A DNA stretch of 64,000 bases from JAHECE01 sp963780675. GTDB taxonomy: Bacteria; Actinomycetota; Actinomycetes; Actinomycetales; JAHECE01. Shown piece by piece: positions 54,602-63,565 of this stretch. The notes under the pieces were generated by a model. That model saw only the letters and a list, made by a program, of their open reading frames with translations, did not search any database and was not told where the DNA came from. The stretch spans positions 372,001-436,000 of the forward strand of contig CAWACR010000010.1 of assembly GCA_963780675.1 (NCBI GenBank), read 5' to 3'. Every line of letters begins with the position of its first letter. Position 1 is the first letter of the stretch. The position numbers and the translations under genes were made by a program.

Positions 54602-57326
54602 GTGAACCCATCCCCCGACCTGCCCGCCGGCGTCGACGAGATCGACGGCCTCGTCGCCCGTGCCCAGCAGGCCCTGCTGGACTACGAGAGCCTGACCCAG
54701 GAAGACGTCGACCGGATCGTCAAGAAGGCGTCGGTCGCCGCCCTCAACCAGCACGGTCAGCTTGCCCTGGCCGCCGTGAACGAGACCGGCCGCGGCGTGT
54801 TCGAGGACAAGGCGACGAAGAACATCTTCGCCTGTGAGCACGTGGCCCACTCCATGAAGTACACGAAGACCGTCGGGATCATCAGCCGCGACGACCTGAC
54901 CGGGATCACCGAGATCGCGGAGCCCGTCGGCGTGGTCTGCGCCATCACCCCGACGACCAACCCCACGTCCACGGCGATCTTCAAGGCTCTGCTCGCGTTG
55001 AAGACCCGCAATCCGATCGTCTTCGCCTTCCACCCGAGTGCGCAGAACTGCTCCAGGCAGGCCGCCGAGATCGTGCGCGACGCCGCTGTTGCCGCCGGCG
55101 CCCCGGAGAACTGCGTGCAGTGGGTCGAGAACCCCTCGATCGCGGCGACGGGCGCCCTGATGAATCACCCCGGTGTCGCCCTCATCCTCGCCACGGGCGG
55201 CAACGCCATGGTGAAGGCGGCGTACTCGTGCGGCAAGCCCGCCCTCGGCGTCGGCGCCGGCAACGTCCCGGCCTACATCGAGAAGAGCGCCAAGCTCGAG
55301 CGCGCGGTGAACGACATCGTGCTGAGCAAGAACTTCGACAACGGCATGGTCTGCGCCTCCGAGCAGGCGGCCATCATCGACGCCGAGATCTACGACGCCG
55401 CTCTCGAGCAGTTCAAGCGCCTGCACGCGCACCTCTGCTCGCCCGAGGAGAAGGCGAAGCTCGAGGAGTTCATCTTCGGCGCGATGGCCAACTCCGAGAA
55501 CTGCGCCGGCGCCAAGCTCAACTCCAACGTCGTCGGCAAGTCCCCGTTCTGGATCGCGCAGAACGCCGGCTTCGTCGTCCCGGAGGACACCTCGATCCTG
55601 CTGGCCGAGATCCCCGGTGGCGTCGGCCCGAACGAGCCCCTGACCCGCGAGAAGCTCTGCACCGGTGCTCGCCGTGCTCAAGGCCAACTCGCGCGCCGAG
55701 GGCCTCGACATGGCCGTCGCGATGCTCGAGTTCAACGGTCTCGGCCACTCGGCCGCCATCCACACCGAGGACAAGGAACTCATCGAGGAGTACGGGAAGC
55801 GCTGCAAGCGCCGTCCGCATCATCGCGAACTCGCCGACCTCCCTCGGCGGCATCGGTGACATCTACAACGCGTTCATCCCCTCGCTCACCCTGGGCTGCG
55901 GCTCCTACGGCCGGAACTCGGTGTCCAACAACGTCTCGGCGGTGAACCTCTTGAACATCAAGCGCATCGGCCGCCGGACGAACAACCTGCAGTGGTTCAA
56001 GGTCCCGGCCAAGACCTACTTCGAGCCGAACGCGATCCGCTACCTCAAGGACATGAAGGGGATCAGCCGGGTCACGATCGTGACCGACCACACGATGACC
56101 CGGATCGGCTTCGTGGACCAGATCCTCGACGTGCTCAGCCGGCGCTCGAACGACGTCATGATCCAGGTTTCGACGACGTCGAGCCCGAGCCGAGCGTCGG
56201 CACCGTGCACAGGGGCGCTGCGATCATGCGGGAGTTCAAGCCCGACACGATCATCGCGCTCGGCGGTGGCTCTCCCATGGACGCCGCGAAGGTGATGTGG
56301 CTGCTCTACGAGCACCCGGAGATCGACTTCGCCGACCTGCGGGAGAAGTTCTTCGACGTGCGCAAGCGCGCGTTCAAGTTCCCCACGCTCGGCGAGCTGG
56401 CCAAGCTCGTCTGCATCCCGACGACGTCGGGAACGGGTGCCGAGGTCACGCCGTTCGCGGTCATCGCCGACCCGGAGACGGGCTTCAAGTACCCGCTCGC
56501 GGACTACGCGCTCACCCCCACGGTGGCGATCATCGACCCGAACCTGACCCAGAAGATGCCGTCCTTCGTCGCGGCGGACTCGGGCATGGACGCCCTCACG
56601 CACGCGACCGAGGCGTACGTGTCGGTGTACGCGAACGACTTCACGGACGGTTTGGCGCTCCAGGCCATCAAGCTGATCTTCGGCAACATCGAGAAGTCGG
56701 TCAACGACAAGGACCCGCAGGCCCGCGAGACGATGCACAACGCCGCGACGATCGCCGGCATGGCGTTCGGCAACGCCTTCCTCGGGATCGTGCACGCGAT
56801 GTCCCACACCGTCGGCTCGACGTACAAGCAGATCCACGGCCGCACGAACGCCGTGTTCCTGCCGAACGTCATCCGCTACAACGGCCAGGTCCCGAGCAAG
56901 TTCAACGCCTGGCCGAAGTACGAGACGTACACGGCGCCCGAGCGCTACCAGCGCATCGCTAGGGAGCTCGGCCTGCCGGCCGGCACCCCCGACGAGGGCG
57001 TCGAGTCCTACGCCAAGGCGGTCGAGGACCTGCGGGCCCGGCTCGGGATGCCGGGTTCGTTCGCGGAGATGGGTATCGACGAGGCCTCGTTCATGGGCTC
57101 GCTCGACATGCTCACCATGCGGGCATTCGAGGACCAGTGCGCCCCGGCCAACCCGCGCATCCCGATGATCGCGCACATGGAGGAGCTCATGGTCGCCTCC
57201 TACTACGGCATCCGCCGCGAAGAGGTCCGCGCCCGGCGGGCCGCACCGGCAGCGGAGGCTGTCGCCGAGGCGCCGAAGGCTCGTGGTCGCAAGGCCGCTG
57301 AGCAGGAGGCCACACCGGCGAGCTGA
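54602..57326 (+). CDS. adhE: Bifunctional acetaldehyde-CoA/alcohol dehydrogenase, three frameshifts
   Basis: Converts acetyl-CoA to acetaldehyde and ethanol during fermentation. N-terminal aldehyde dehydrogenase half: ALNQHGQLALAAVNETGRGVFEDKATKNIFACEHV, AITPTTNPTSTAIFKALLALKTRNPIVFAFHPSAQ, with catalytic Cys in FDNGMVCASEQAAI. C-terminal iron-dependent alcohol dehydrogenase half: IALGGGSPMDAAKVMWLLYEHPE, CIPTTSGTGAEVTPFAVI, DSGMDALTHATEAY, HAMSHTVGSTYKQIHGRTNAVFLPN. Breaks at about 55665 (one extra base in the LCPVLA codons), 55805 (extra base after CK) and 56165 (one T missing in QVFDD). Start GTG 54602 after GAGGAG. C-terminal tail is alanine/glutamate-rich. Confidence 0.9.
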
Positions 57327-57332
57327 CCCAGC

Positions 57333-57385
57333 GGGTGCGGGGCCGGCTGCGAGGGACTCTCTCTCTCGCAGCCGGCCCCGCACCC
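57333..57385 (+). terminator. 21-bp hairpin after adhE
   Basis: Arms 57333-57353 and 57365-57385 are perfectly complementary with an 11-base loop rich in CT. It begins seven bases after the adhE stop. The strongest stem-loop in the window outside the structured intergenic element. Confidence 0.8.
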
Positions 57386-57386
57386 C

Positions 57387-57696
57387 ACGTCCGTCCCCTC
57401 AGGGCGGGTCACCACAGTCACGACCGTGACTCCGGTGGCCCGCCCTGGCGTCGTCGCGGCCACGTCCGTGTGCCCGTCTGTGGCCGGGGCTCGGGCTCAG
57501 CGCGCCGTGGTCACCGAGGGGCCGGTCGACGGGATCGAGGCTCGCGCCTGCGCGCGGGCGGGTGGAGCGGTGGCACCGATGACGTGCGTAGAGGGACCCG
57601 TCCACGGCGGCCGGGGCCAGGTCGGTCCCGGTGCATCGAGGCGGATCTGCCCCACGAGCGAACGCGCTCAGGCCCGACGGGCGAGCGGGCTCATCC
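57387..57696. other. Region between adhE and the M23 gene
   Basis: No gene seen in 310 bases between the convergent adhE and M23 genes. It holds a second hairpin: 57401-57413 with 57434-57446 (13 bp, one mismatch) enclosing 57416-57421/57426-57431. This could stop the minus-strand M23 transcript. The rest is GC-rich without recognisable motif. Confidence 0.5.
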
Positions 57697-58872
57697 CTAG
57701 CAGTTGGCCGCCGCGGAGACAGGCTCCGCGTTGTGCGCCCGGAGCCAGGCGAGGGGGTCGGTGGTCTCGGTTCCGGCCCCGGGGTGCACCTCGAAGTGCA
57801 GGTGCGGGCCGGTGGAGTTGCCGGCGTTCCCGATCTCGCCGATCACCTCGCCGGCGACGACCTCCTCGCCGACGGAGACGTGGATGCCGTCGGCGTACTG
57901 GTGGCCGTACCAGAACTCGACGACCTGACCGTCGATCTCGGACTTCACGACGACGATGTTCCCGGTGCGTCCGTCGCGGGGACCACCGGCGTAGGTGACG
58001 ACACCGTCGGCGACGGCGTGGAGAGGGGTGCCGAGGCGGCCCGCGAAGTCGGTGCCCTCGTGCATGCCGGCGAACGGGTAGGTCCGGTAGCCGTAGTCCG
58101 AGGTGAGCCTGTACGCGCCGTCGGCGACCGGCATCACGATGTGCACCGGTGCCTCGCCACCCATCACGGCGCCGAGGGTTCCGTTCGAGCCCGACTCGAC
58201 CGGGCACTCGAGGGCGGCTCGCTGGTACGACCGACTCGCCGTGGTGAGTGCCCGCGTGGCGGCGGCGGGGTCGGCGGCGAGCGCCGAGGCCTCCTGGACG
58301 GCGGTCCCCTCGGCGCTCAGGTGCTCGACCACGGTCGGGCCGGCATCGGCCAGTGCGGGCGACGCGGACGCGGTCGGGGTAGCGGCCGCCGCGGCGGCGC
58401 TGCCCGGCTGCGCCACGCCCGAGAGCGGAGCGATGATCGTGACGGCACCCAGGGCCCCGAGCAGGGCCACCCGGGGCACCCAGCGACGGCTCGCCGTCTC
58501 AGAGGTCGGGTCGGCCTCTGAGCCGACCTCGAGGACGAGGTCGGCGACTGCGGCCGTCGCAGCTGCGGGCACGGGGACGAGGGTTCCGAAGGCGCTGATC
58601 TTCGCCGCCGGGTCGATCTTCTCGACCGGCGCCTCGAGCAGGAAGGGCGTCCCCGCATCCGCGGCGAGCGCGGCCTTACGGCGCTCGGCGCGGGTGGGAT
58701 AGCGCTTCGGCTCGGCGTGGGCGAACCCCATGGGGAGAGTGAGGATCTGGACCTCGACCGGGGCGTGGGCCGGAACGGTCACGACGGTCTGCTCGACCGC
58801 CCGCTCGGCCTCGCGCAGCGCGCGGCGGGTGACCGGCTGCGTCGCCGTCGTTCCCACGTTCTGCGTGGACAC
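57697..58872 (-). CDS. Membrane-anchored M23 peptidase
   Basis: 391 residues. A cytoplasmic N-terminus with ARTRRALREAERA-type and RYPTRAERRKAAL motifs (actinobacterial resuscitation/wall-protein leader style), a membrane segment (WVPRVALLGALGAVTIIAPLSG, about 131-152), a short linker, then an M23 LytM domain: RLTSDYGYRTYPFAGMHEGTDFAG (H-x3-D), and GPHLHFEVHPG (H-x-H). Predicted endopeptidase on peptidoglycan cross-links. The GTG at 58872 is preceded by TACACT and TTGGTC-like promoter elements near 58940. It is separate from the FtsEX-linked M23 protein. Confidence 0.87.
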   Translation of the reverse strand: MSTQNVGTTATQPVTRRALREAERAVEQTVVTVPAHAPVEVQILTLPMGFAHAEPKRYPTRAERRKAALAADAGTPFLLEAPVEKIDPAAKISAFGTLVPVPAAATAAVADLVLEVGSEADPTSETASRRWVPRVALLGALGAVTIIAPLSGVAQPGSAAAAAATPTASASPALADAGPTVVEHLSAEGTAVQEASALAADPAAATRALTTASRSYQRAALECPVESGSNGTLGAVMGGEAPVHIVMPVADGAYRLTSDYGYRTYPFAGMHEGTDFAGRLGTPLHAVADGVVTYAGGPRDGRTGNIVVVKSEIDGQVVEFWYGHQYADGIHVSVGEEVVAGEVIGEIGNAGNSTGPHLHFEVHPGAGTETTDPLAWLRAHNAEPVSAAANC

Positions 58873-59137
58873 TCGACCTCCGTGGTCTGGCCTGGGAATT
58901 GGGGGGGCCGCGCAGGCCCGGCCGGTTCAGATATCACGAAAGTGTAACGGACCAACCTCCACCGCTGGCGCCCCGCATTCGCCCGTTTGCGCCCGTTTCA
59001 TTCCGACAGAGCGGGACACTCCTCGCACTCCGGCGCGGATGACGGCGCCGACGTCGTCCTGACCTGCGGCGTCACCGGTCGCCCCGATCCCGCCCGTTCC
59101 GACCCGCGAGGCCGCCGTCACTGGCGTGTGGGAAACG

Positions 59138-60181
59138 TCACGCCCGCGGCCGGCGCTGCATCGAGTCCCGGACCTCGCCGACGAGCTCCTCGAGGATGTC
59201 CTCGAGGAACACGACGCCGAGCTGCGTCGTCCCCGACATCACGCACGCGAGGTGGGCCCCGCTGCGCTGCATGACGGCGAGGGTCTCCTCGATCTCGTCG
59301 TCGGGCCCGACCACCGCAAGGTTGCGAACCCGCATCCGGGGGACCGGGACGTAGCGGTCCGGGCCTTCGGCGTAGAGGACGTCCTTCACGTGCAGGTAGC
59401 CGATGGCGGTGCCGTCGGTCTCCGTGACCGGGAAGCGGCTGAAGCCCGTCCGGGCCACCGCCCGCTCCACCTCGTCGGGCGTGCAGCCGAGCGCCAGCGA
59501 GACGAGCCCGTCCCGGGGGATCATCACGGCCTCGGCAGTCGCGTCGGAGAACTCGATCGCCCCGGTGAGCAGGCCGAGCTCGTCGACGATGAGGCCCTCG
59601 GCGCGCGATCGCTCGACGATCGACGCCACCTCCTCGGCAGTGAAGGCCGAGGTGACCTCGTCCTTCGGCTGGACGCCGACGGACCGCAGCACGACGTTCG
59701 CGAACCAGTTCAGCACGCGGATGAGCGGCGAGACCAGCCGGGAGATCACCACGAGCGGGGGCCCGAACCACAGAGCCGCGCGTTCGGGGCTCGTCACCGC
59801 CAGGTTCTTGGGGACCATCTCGCCGATCACCACGTGCAGGTAGACCACGATCCCGAGGGCGATCGTGAAGCCGACCACGTGGGAGGCCTGGGCGGGCAGG
59901 CCCATGGCGACGAGCGGCCCCTCGACGGCGTGCGCGATCGCAGGCTCGGCCACCGCGCCGATCCCCGTCGAGCAGATCGTGATGCCGAGCTGGGCGCACG
60001 CGAGCATCAGCGACACGTGCTCCATCGCCCAGAGCACGGTCTTCGCCGAACGCGAGCCGGCCGCCGCGAGGGGCTCGATCTGGGACCGCCGAGCCGACAT
60101 GATCGCGAACTCGGCGCCCACGAAGAACGCGTTGGCCGCGAGCAGCACGGCCCCGATCAGAAGCGCGGTCCCGGCGCTCAC
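59138..60181 (-). CDS. CNNM/CorC-like protein (DUF21 and CBS pair)
   Basis: 347 residues. N-terminal DUF21 membrane domain (GTALLIGAVLLAANAFFVGAEFAIMSARRS, GEMVPKNLAVTSPERAA) and two CBS domains (about 195-320; VMIPRDGLVSLALG, FSRFPVTETDGTAIGYLHVKDVLYA, VFLEDILEELVGEVRD). No C-terminal CorC_HlyC domain. Members act in magnesium/cobalt homeostasis; the hemolysin label is historical. GTG 60181 overlaps the upstream gene's stop (GTGA), so the two are a co-translated pair. Confidence 0.88.
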   Translation of the reverse strand: MSAGTALLIGAVLLAANAFFVGAEFAIMSARRSQIEPLAAAGSRSAKTVLWAMEHVSLMLACAQLGITICSTGIGAVAEPAIAHAVEGPLVAMGLPAQASHVVGFTIALGIVVYLHVVIGEMVPKNLAVTSPERAALWFGPPLVVISRLVSPLIRVLNWFANVVLRSVGVQPKDEVTSAFTAEEVASIVERSRAEGLIVDELGLLTGAIEFSDATAEAVMIPRDGLVSLALGCTPDEVERAVARTGFSRFPVTETDGTAIGYLHVKDVLYAEGPDRYVPVPRMRVRNLAVVGPDDEIEETLAVMQRSGAHLACVMSGTTQLGVVFLEDILEELVGEVRDSMQRRPRA

Positions 60182-61563
60182 CGGTCGCCCTCCCCGCTCG
60201 ACCTGTCCTTGGTCGACCTCTGCCCGCTCGGCCCGTCGCCGCTCGCCGCCGCCGCGTCGGGCGGCGGCTCGACGGCGCCCACCCGGAGGGTCTCGACCCG
60301 CCGGGAGTCCATCTGCTCGACGCGCAGGCGCACGCCGGCGACGACGACCTCGTCGCCCGCCTCGGGGATCCGCCCGAGGACCATCATGACGAGCCCGCCG
60401 AGCGTCTCGTAGGGCGCCTCGTCGGGCACGGTCAAGCCGGTCTGGTCGCGCAGCTCGTCCGGCCGGAGCAGGCCGGGCACGAGCCAGGTCCGGGCCGGTC
60501 CGGACCGCACGGCGAGCCGCCTGCGGTCGTGCTCGTCCGCGACGTCGCCCACGAGCTCCTCGACCACGTCCTCCAGGGTGACCACGCCCGACGTGCCGCC
60601 GTACTCGTCGACGACGATCGCCATCTGCAGCCCTTGGTCCCGCAGCTCGACGAGGAGCGGGGCGAGGCGAACCGTCTCGGGCACGCGGGGCGCCTCGACC
60701 ATCAACGCCGCGGCCGGCACCTCGCCTCGACGCTCGTAGGGGACGGCGACGGCGCGGCGCAGGTGGACGAGGCCGACGACGTCGTCGCGCGAGGAGTCGA
60801 TGACGGGGAAGCGCGAGTGCCCGGTCGCCCGGGCGAGGGCCACGACGTCGGCGGCGGTCTCCTCGCGGTGCACGACGTGCATCCGCAGCCGGTCCGTCAT
60901 GACGTCGACGGCCGTCAGCTCACTGAGGTTGATCGAGCGCGTCAGCAGCGTCGCGGTCGACAGGTCGAGCGTGCCGACCTCGGCCGAGCGCCGGACGAGC
61001 GAGGCGAGCTCGCTGGCCGAGCGGGCACCGGACAGCTCCTCGCGAGGCTCCACGCCGAACGTCCGCAGGATCTTGTTGGCCGAGCCGTTGAGCACCGCGA
61101 TGAGGGGACGCAGCGCCGCGGTGAACCCCGCCTGGAGGGGGGTGACCACGCGCGCCGTGCGCATCGGGTCGCTGAGGGCGAGGTTCTTCGGCACGAGCTC
61201 GCCGAAGACCATGGAGAACGTGTTGACGCAGACGAGCGCGAGGACCGCCGCCAGGCCGGCGGCGGCGGCCTCGGCGAGCCCGGCGGAGCCGAGGGGCCCG
61301 ACGAGCAGAGAGGCGAGCGCCTGCTGCGTGGTGTACCCGAGCAAGATGGTGGTCAGGGTGATGCCGACCTGCGCCCCGGACAGCTCGGTCGAGAGCTGCC
61401 GCAGCGCGCGCGCCACGCCCAGGGCCCGGCGGTCCCCCGCGGCCACGCGGCGATCGACCGCGGACGGGTCGAGGGCGACGAGGGAGAACTCGGCGGCCAC
61501 GAAGAGGGCCGTGCCGGCGGTCAGGACGACCCCGAGCAGGACCAGGAGCCACTCGATCACCAT
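60178..61563 (-). CDS. CNNM/CorC-like protein with C-terminal CorC_HlyC domain
   Basis: 461 residues. DUF21 domain (LLVLLGVVLTAGTALFVAAEFSLVALDPS, NTFSMVFGELVPKNLALSDPMRT), CBS pair (VMTDRLRMHVVHREETAADVVALARATGHSRFPVIDSSRDDVVGLVHL, MAIVVDEYGGTSGVVTLEDVVEELVGDV) and a C-terminal CorC_HlyC domain (LVPGLLRPDELRDQTGLTVPDEAPYETLGGLVMMVLGRIPEAGDEV). ATG 61563. Two unequal paralogues in tandem are common in actinobacteria and may form a heterodimer. Confidence 0.9.
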   Translation of the reverse strand: MVIEWLLVLLGVVLTAGTALFVAAEFSLVALDPSAVDRRVAAGDRRALGVARALRQLSTELSGAQVGITLTTILLGYTTQQALASLLVGPLGSAGLAEAAAAGLAAVLALVCVNTFSMVFGELVPKNLALSDPMRTARVVTPLQAGFTAALRPLIAVLNGSANKILRTFGVEPREELSGARSASELASLVRRSAEVGTLDLSTATLLTRSINLSELTAVDVMTDRLRMHVVHREETAADVVALARATGHSRFPVIDSSRDDVVGLVHLRRAVAVPYERRGEVPAAALMVEAPRVPETVRLAPLLVELRDQGLQMAIVVDEYGGTSGVVTLEDVVEELVGDVADEHDRRRLAVRSGPARTWLVPGLLRPDELRDQTGLTVPDEAPYETLGGLVMMVLGRIPEAGDEVVVAGVRLRVEQMDSRRVETLRVGAVEPPPDAAAASGDGPSGQRSTKDRSSGEGDR

Positions 61564-61672
61564 GCCCGCGGCCTCCGTGCGTGCCGTCGGGCCGGCCGGC
61601 GCGTCCCGCCGCAGCGTGAGCCGCTCATAGTCCCACCAGCGTAACGGCAGCGCCGTGTGCAAGGCTGGCCGC

Positions 61673-62410
61673 ATGGGGACGACGGCGCCCGCTCCGCAGG
61701 CAGCAGAACCCGTTCGCGTGCTCGTCGTCGAGGACGAGCCGGCGATCGCGACGCAGATCGCCCGACGCCTCGCGGCCGAGGGTTGGACGGTCGACCTCGC
61801 GGCCGACGGCCTCGCGGGTGTCGAGGCAGCCCGGGCGGGGCGACCCGACGTCGTCGTGCTCGACGTCATGCTGCCGGGCATCGACGGCCTCGAGGTCTGT
61901 CGGCGGGTCCAGGCCGAGCGGCCGGTCCCCGTCCTCATGCTCACCGCCCGCGACGACGAGACCGACATGCTCATCGGGCTCGGCGTCGGCGCCGACGACT
62001 ACATGACCAAGCCGTTCTCGATGCGGGAGCTGGTCGCGCGCCTCAAGGTCCTCCTCCGCCGGGTCCAGCGGGCGCAGAGCACCGCGGTCGTCGGCGATGC
62101 GGCCGACCCGCCGCTCGAGCTGGGCGACCTGGTGATCGACCGGGCGCAGCGCCGGGTCCGACGGGCCGGCGCCGAGGCACACCTGACCCCGACCGAGTTC
62201 GACCTCCTCGTCTGCCTCGCGCTCAGCCCCCGCACCGTGCTGACCCGGGAGCGGCTCCTCGCCGAGGTCTGGGACTGGGCGGACGCCTCGGGCACGCGGA
62301 CCGTCGACTCCCACGTCAAGGCCCTGCGGCGCAAGCTCGGCCCCGACCTCATCCGCACGGTGCACGGCGTCGGGTACGCCCTCGAGCCGACCGGCCCGCG
62401 GCCGGCCTAG
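61673..62410 (+). CDS. OmpR-family response regulator
   Basis: 245 residues. Receiver domain: acidic ED (20-21), phosphoacceptor D64 in VVVLDVMLPGIDG, T91, K113 in DDYMTKPFS. C-terminal winged helix (LTPTEFDLLVCLALSPRTVLTRERLLAEVWDWADASGTRTVDSHVKALRRKLGPDLIRTVHGVGYALEP). Partner kinase follows 21 bases later. ATG 61673. Confidence 0.95.
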   Translation: MGTTAPAPQAAEPVRVLVVEDEPAIATQIARRLAAEGWTVDLAADGLAGVEAARAGRPDVVVLDVMLPGIDGLEVCRRVQAERPVPVLMLTARDDETDMLIGLGVGADDYMTKPFSMRELVARLKVLLRRVQRAQSTAVVGDAADPPLELGDLVIDRAQRRVRRAGAEAHLTPTEFDLLVCLALSPRTVLTRERLLAEVWDWADASGTRTVDSHVKALRRKLGPDLIRTVHGVGYALEPTGPRPA

Positions 62411-62431
62411 GCGCACGGGCCACCCACCACG

Positions 62432-63550
62432 ATGACCAGGCACGCCCGCTCGCGACTCTCGCGCGGCCCCTCGTCCTGGGGCGTGGACCTTCGCCCCCTG
62501 GACCCGTTGCGCTCGATCAAGGCGAAGCTCGCCGTCCTGTCGGCCGTCACCGTGACCGCGTCGGCGTTCATCACGTGGTTCGGCCTCCAGAGCAGCCTCG
62601 GGCCGAGCCGCACCCTCCCCCTGGCCATCCTCGCGTCGCTGGCCATCACCCAGATCCTCGCGCACGGGATGACGTCGCCGCTGCGCGAGATGACGGCGGC
62701 GGCGCGTGCCATGGCACAGGGCGACTACACCCGCCGGGTGCGGGCGACCAGCCGGGACGAGGTGGGCCAGCTGGCGACCGCGTTCAACTCGATGGCGGAC
62801 GACCTCGCCTCCGCGGACGGGCTGCGCCGCGAGATGATCGCGAACGTCTCCCACGAGCTGCGCACGCCCGTTGCCGCGCTACGGGCCCAGCTGGAGAACA
62901 TGGTCGACGGCGTGGTCGACCCCGACGAGGAGTCGCTCACCTCCGCGCTCGCCATGACGGAGCGGCTCGGCCGGCTCGTGGGCTCCCTCCTCGACCTCTC
63001 GCGCCTGGAGGCGGGCGCCGTCGGCCTCGACATCGTGGACCTCCCCGTGCGTCCCTTCCTCGAGGACGTCGTCGCCTCGGCACGGATCGCCGCCGAGGCC
63101 GCGGGCCGGTCGGTGCGCTGGGAGGTCACGACGACGCCCGAGGACCTGCGCGTCCCGGCCGACCCGGAGCGCCTCCACCAGGTGATCACCAACCTTCTCA
63201 ACAACGCCGCACGGCACTCGCCGTCCGGCGGCACCGTGCACGCCCGGGCGTCCTACGCCCCCGCGACGGACCAGGTGGTCATCGACGTCGCGGACGAGGG
63301 TCACGGGATCGACCCCGAGGACCGCGAGAGGATCTTCGAGCGGTTCCAGCGAGGGAACGCGCCGTCCCGGGCGGGGGCGGCCAGCACGGGCGGCACGGGC
63401 CTCGGCCTGTCGATCGCGCGCTGGGCAGTGACCCTGCACGGCGGCACGATCAGCGTGGTCGACGCCACGCACGGGGCCACCCTGGAGGTGCGCCTCCCGG
63501 CCCACCGTTCGGCGGCGGAGCGCACGGCACGGACGGAGGCGGGCAGATGA
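62432..63550 (+). CDS. Sensor histidine kinase
   Basis: 372 residues. Two membrane helices (about 33-52 and 62-78) with a very short extracytoplasmic loop (SLGPSRT), so it probably senses within the membrane or cytoplasm rather than by a large ligand domain. HAMP (about 82-134), phosphoacceptor H141 in NVSHELRTPVAALRAQLENM, N box HQVITNLLNNAARH, G boxes DVADEGHGID and GGTGLGLSIAR. The 3' end is a 17-bp tandem duplication. Confidence 0.95.
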   Translation: MTRHARSRLSRGPSSWGVDLRPLDPLRSIKAKLAVLSAVTVTASAFITWFGLQSSLGPSRTLPLAILASLAITQILAHGMTSPLREMTAAARAMAQGDYTRRVRATSRDEVGQLATAFNSMADDLASADGLRREMIANVSHELRTPVAALRAQLENMVDGVVDPDEESLTSALAMTERLGRLVGSLLDLSRLEAGAVGLDIVDLPVRPFLEDVVASARIAAEAAGRSVRWEVTTTPEDLRVPADPERLHQVITNLLNNAARHSPSGGTVHARASYAPATDQVVIDVADEGHGIDPEDRERIFERFQRGNAPSRAGAASTGGTGLGLSIARWAVTLHGGTISVVDATHGATLEVRLPAHRSAAERTARTEAGR

Positions 63551-63565
63551 CGGAGGCGGGCAGAT
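63532..63565 (+). repeat. 17-bp tandem duplication at the kinase stop/ABC start
   Basis: Two perfect copies of GACGGAGGCGGGCAGAT (63532-63548, 63549-63565). The duplication adds a six-codon frame (MTEAGR) between the kinase stop and the ABC ATPase start, each linked by an ATGA overlap. Confidence 0.8.

Noticed and set aside
58873..59137. c-di-AMP (ydaO) riboswitch upstream of the M23 peptidase
   Set aside because: Actinobacterial wall-hydrolase genes sometimes carry one, but the 265-base leader lacks the conserved riboswitch core sequences I would expect.
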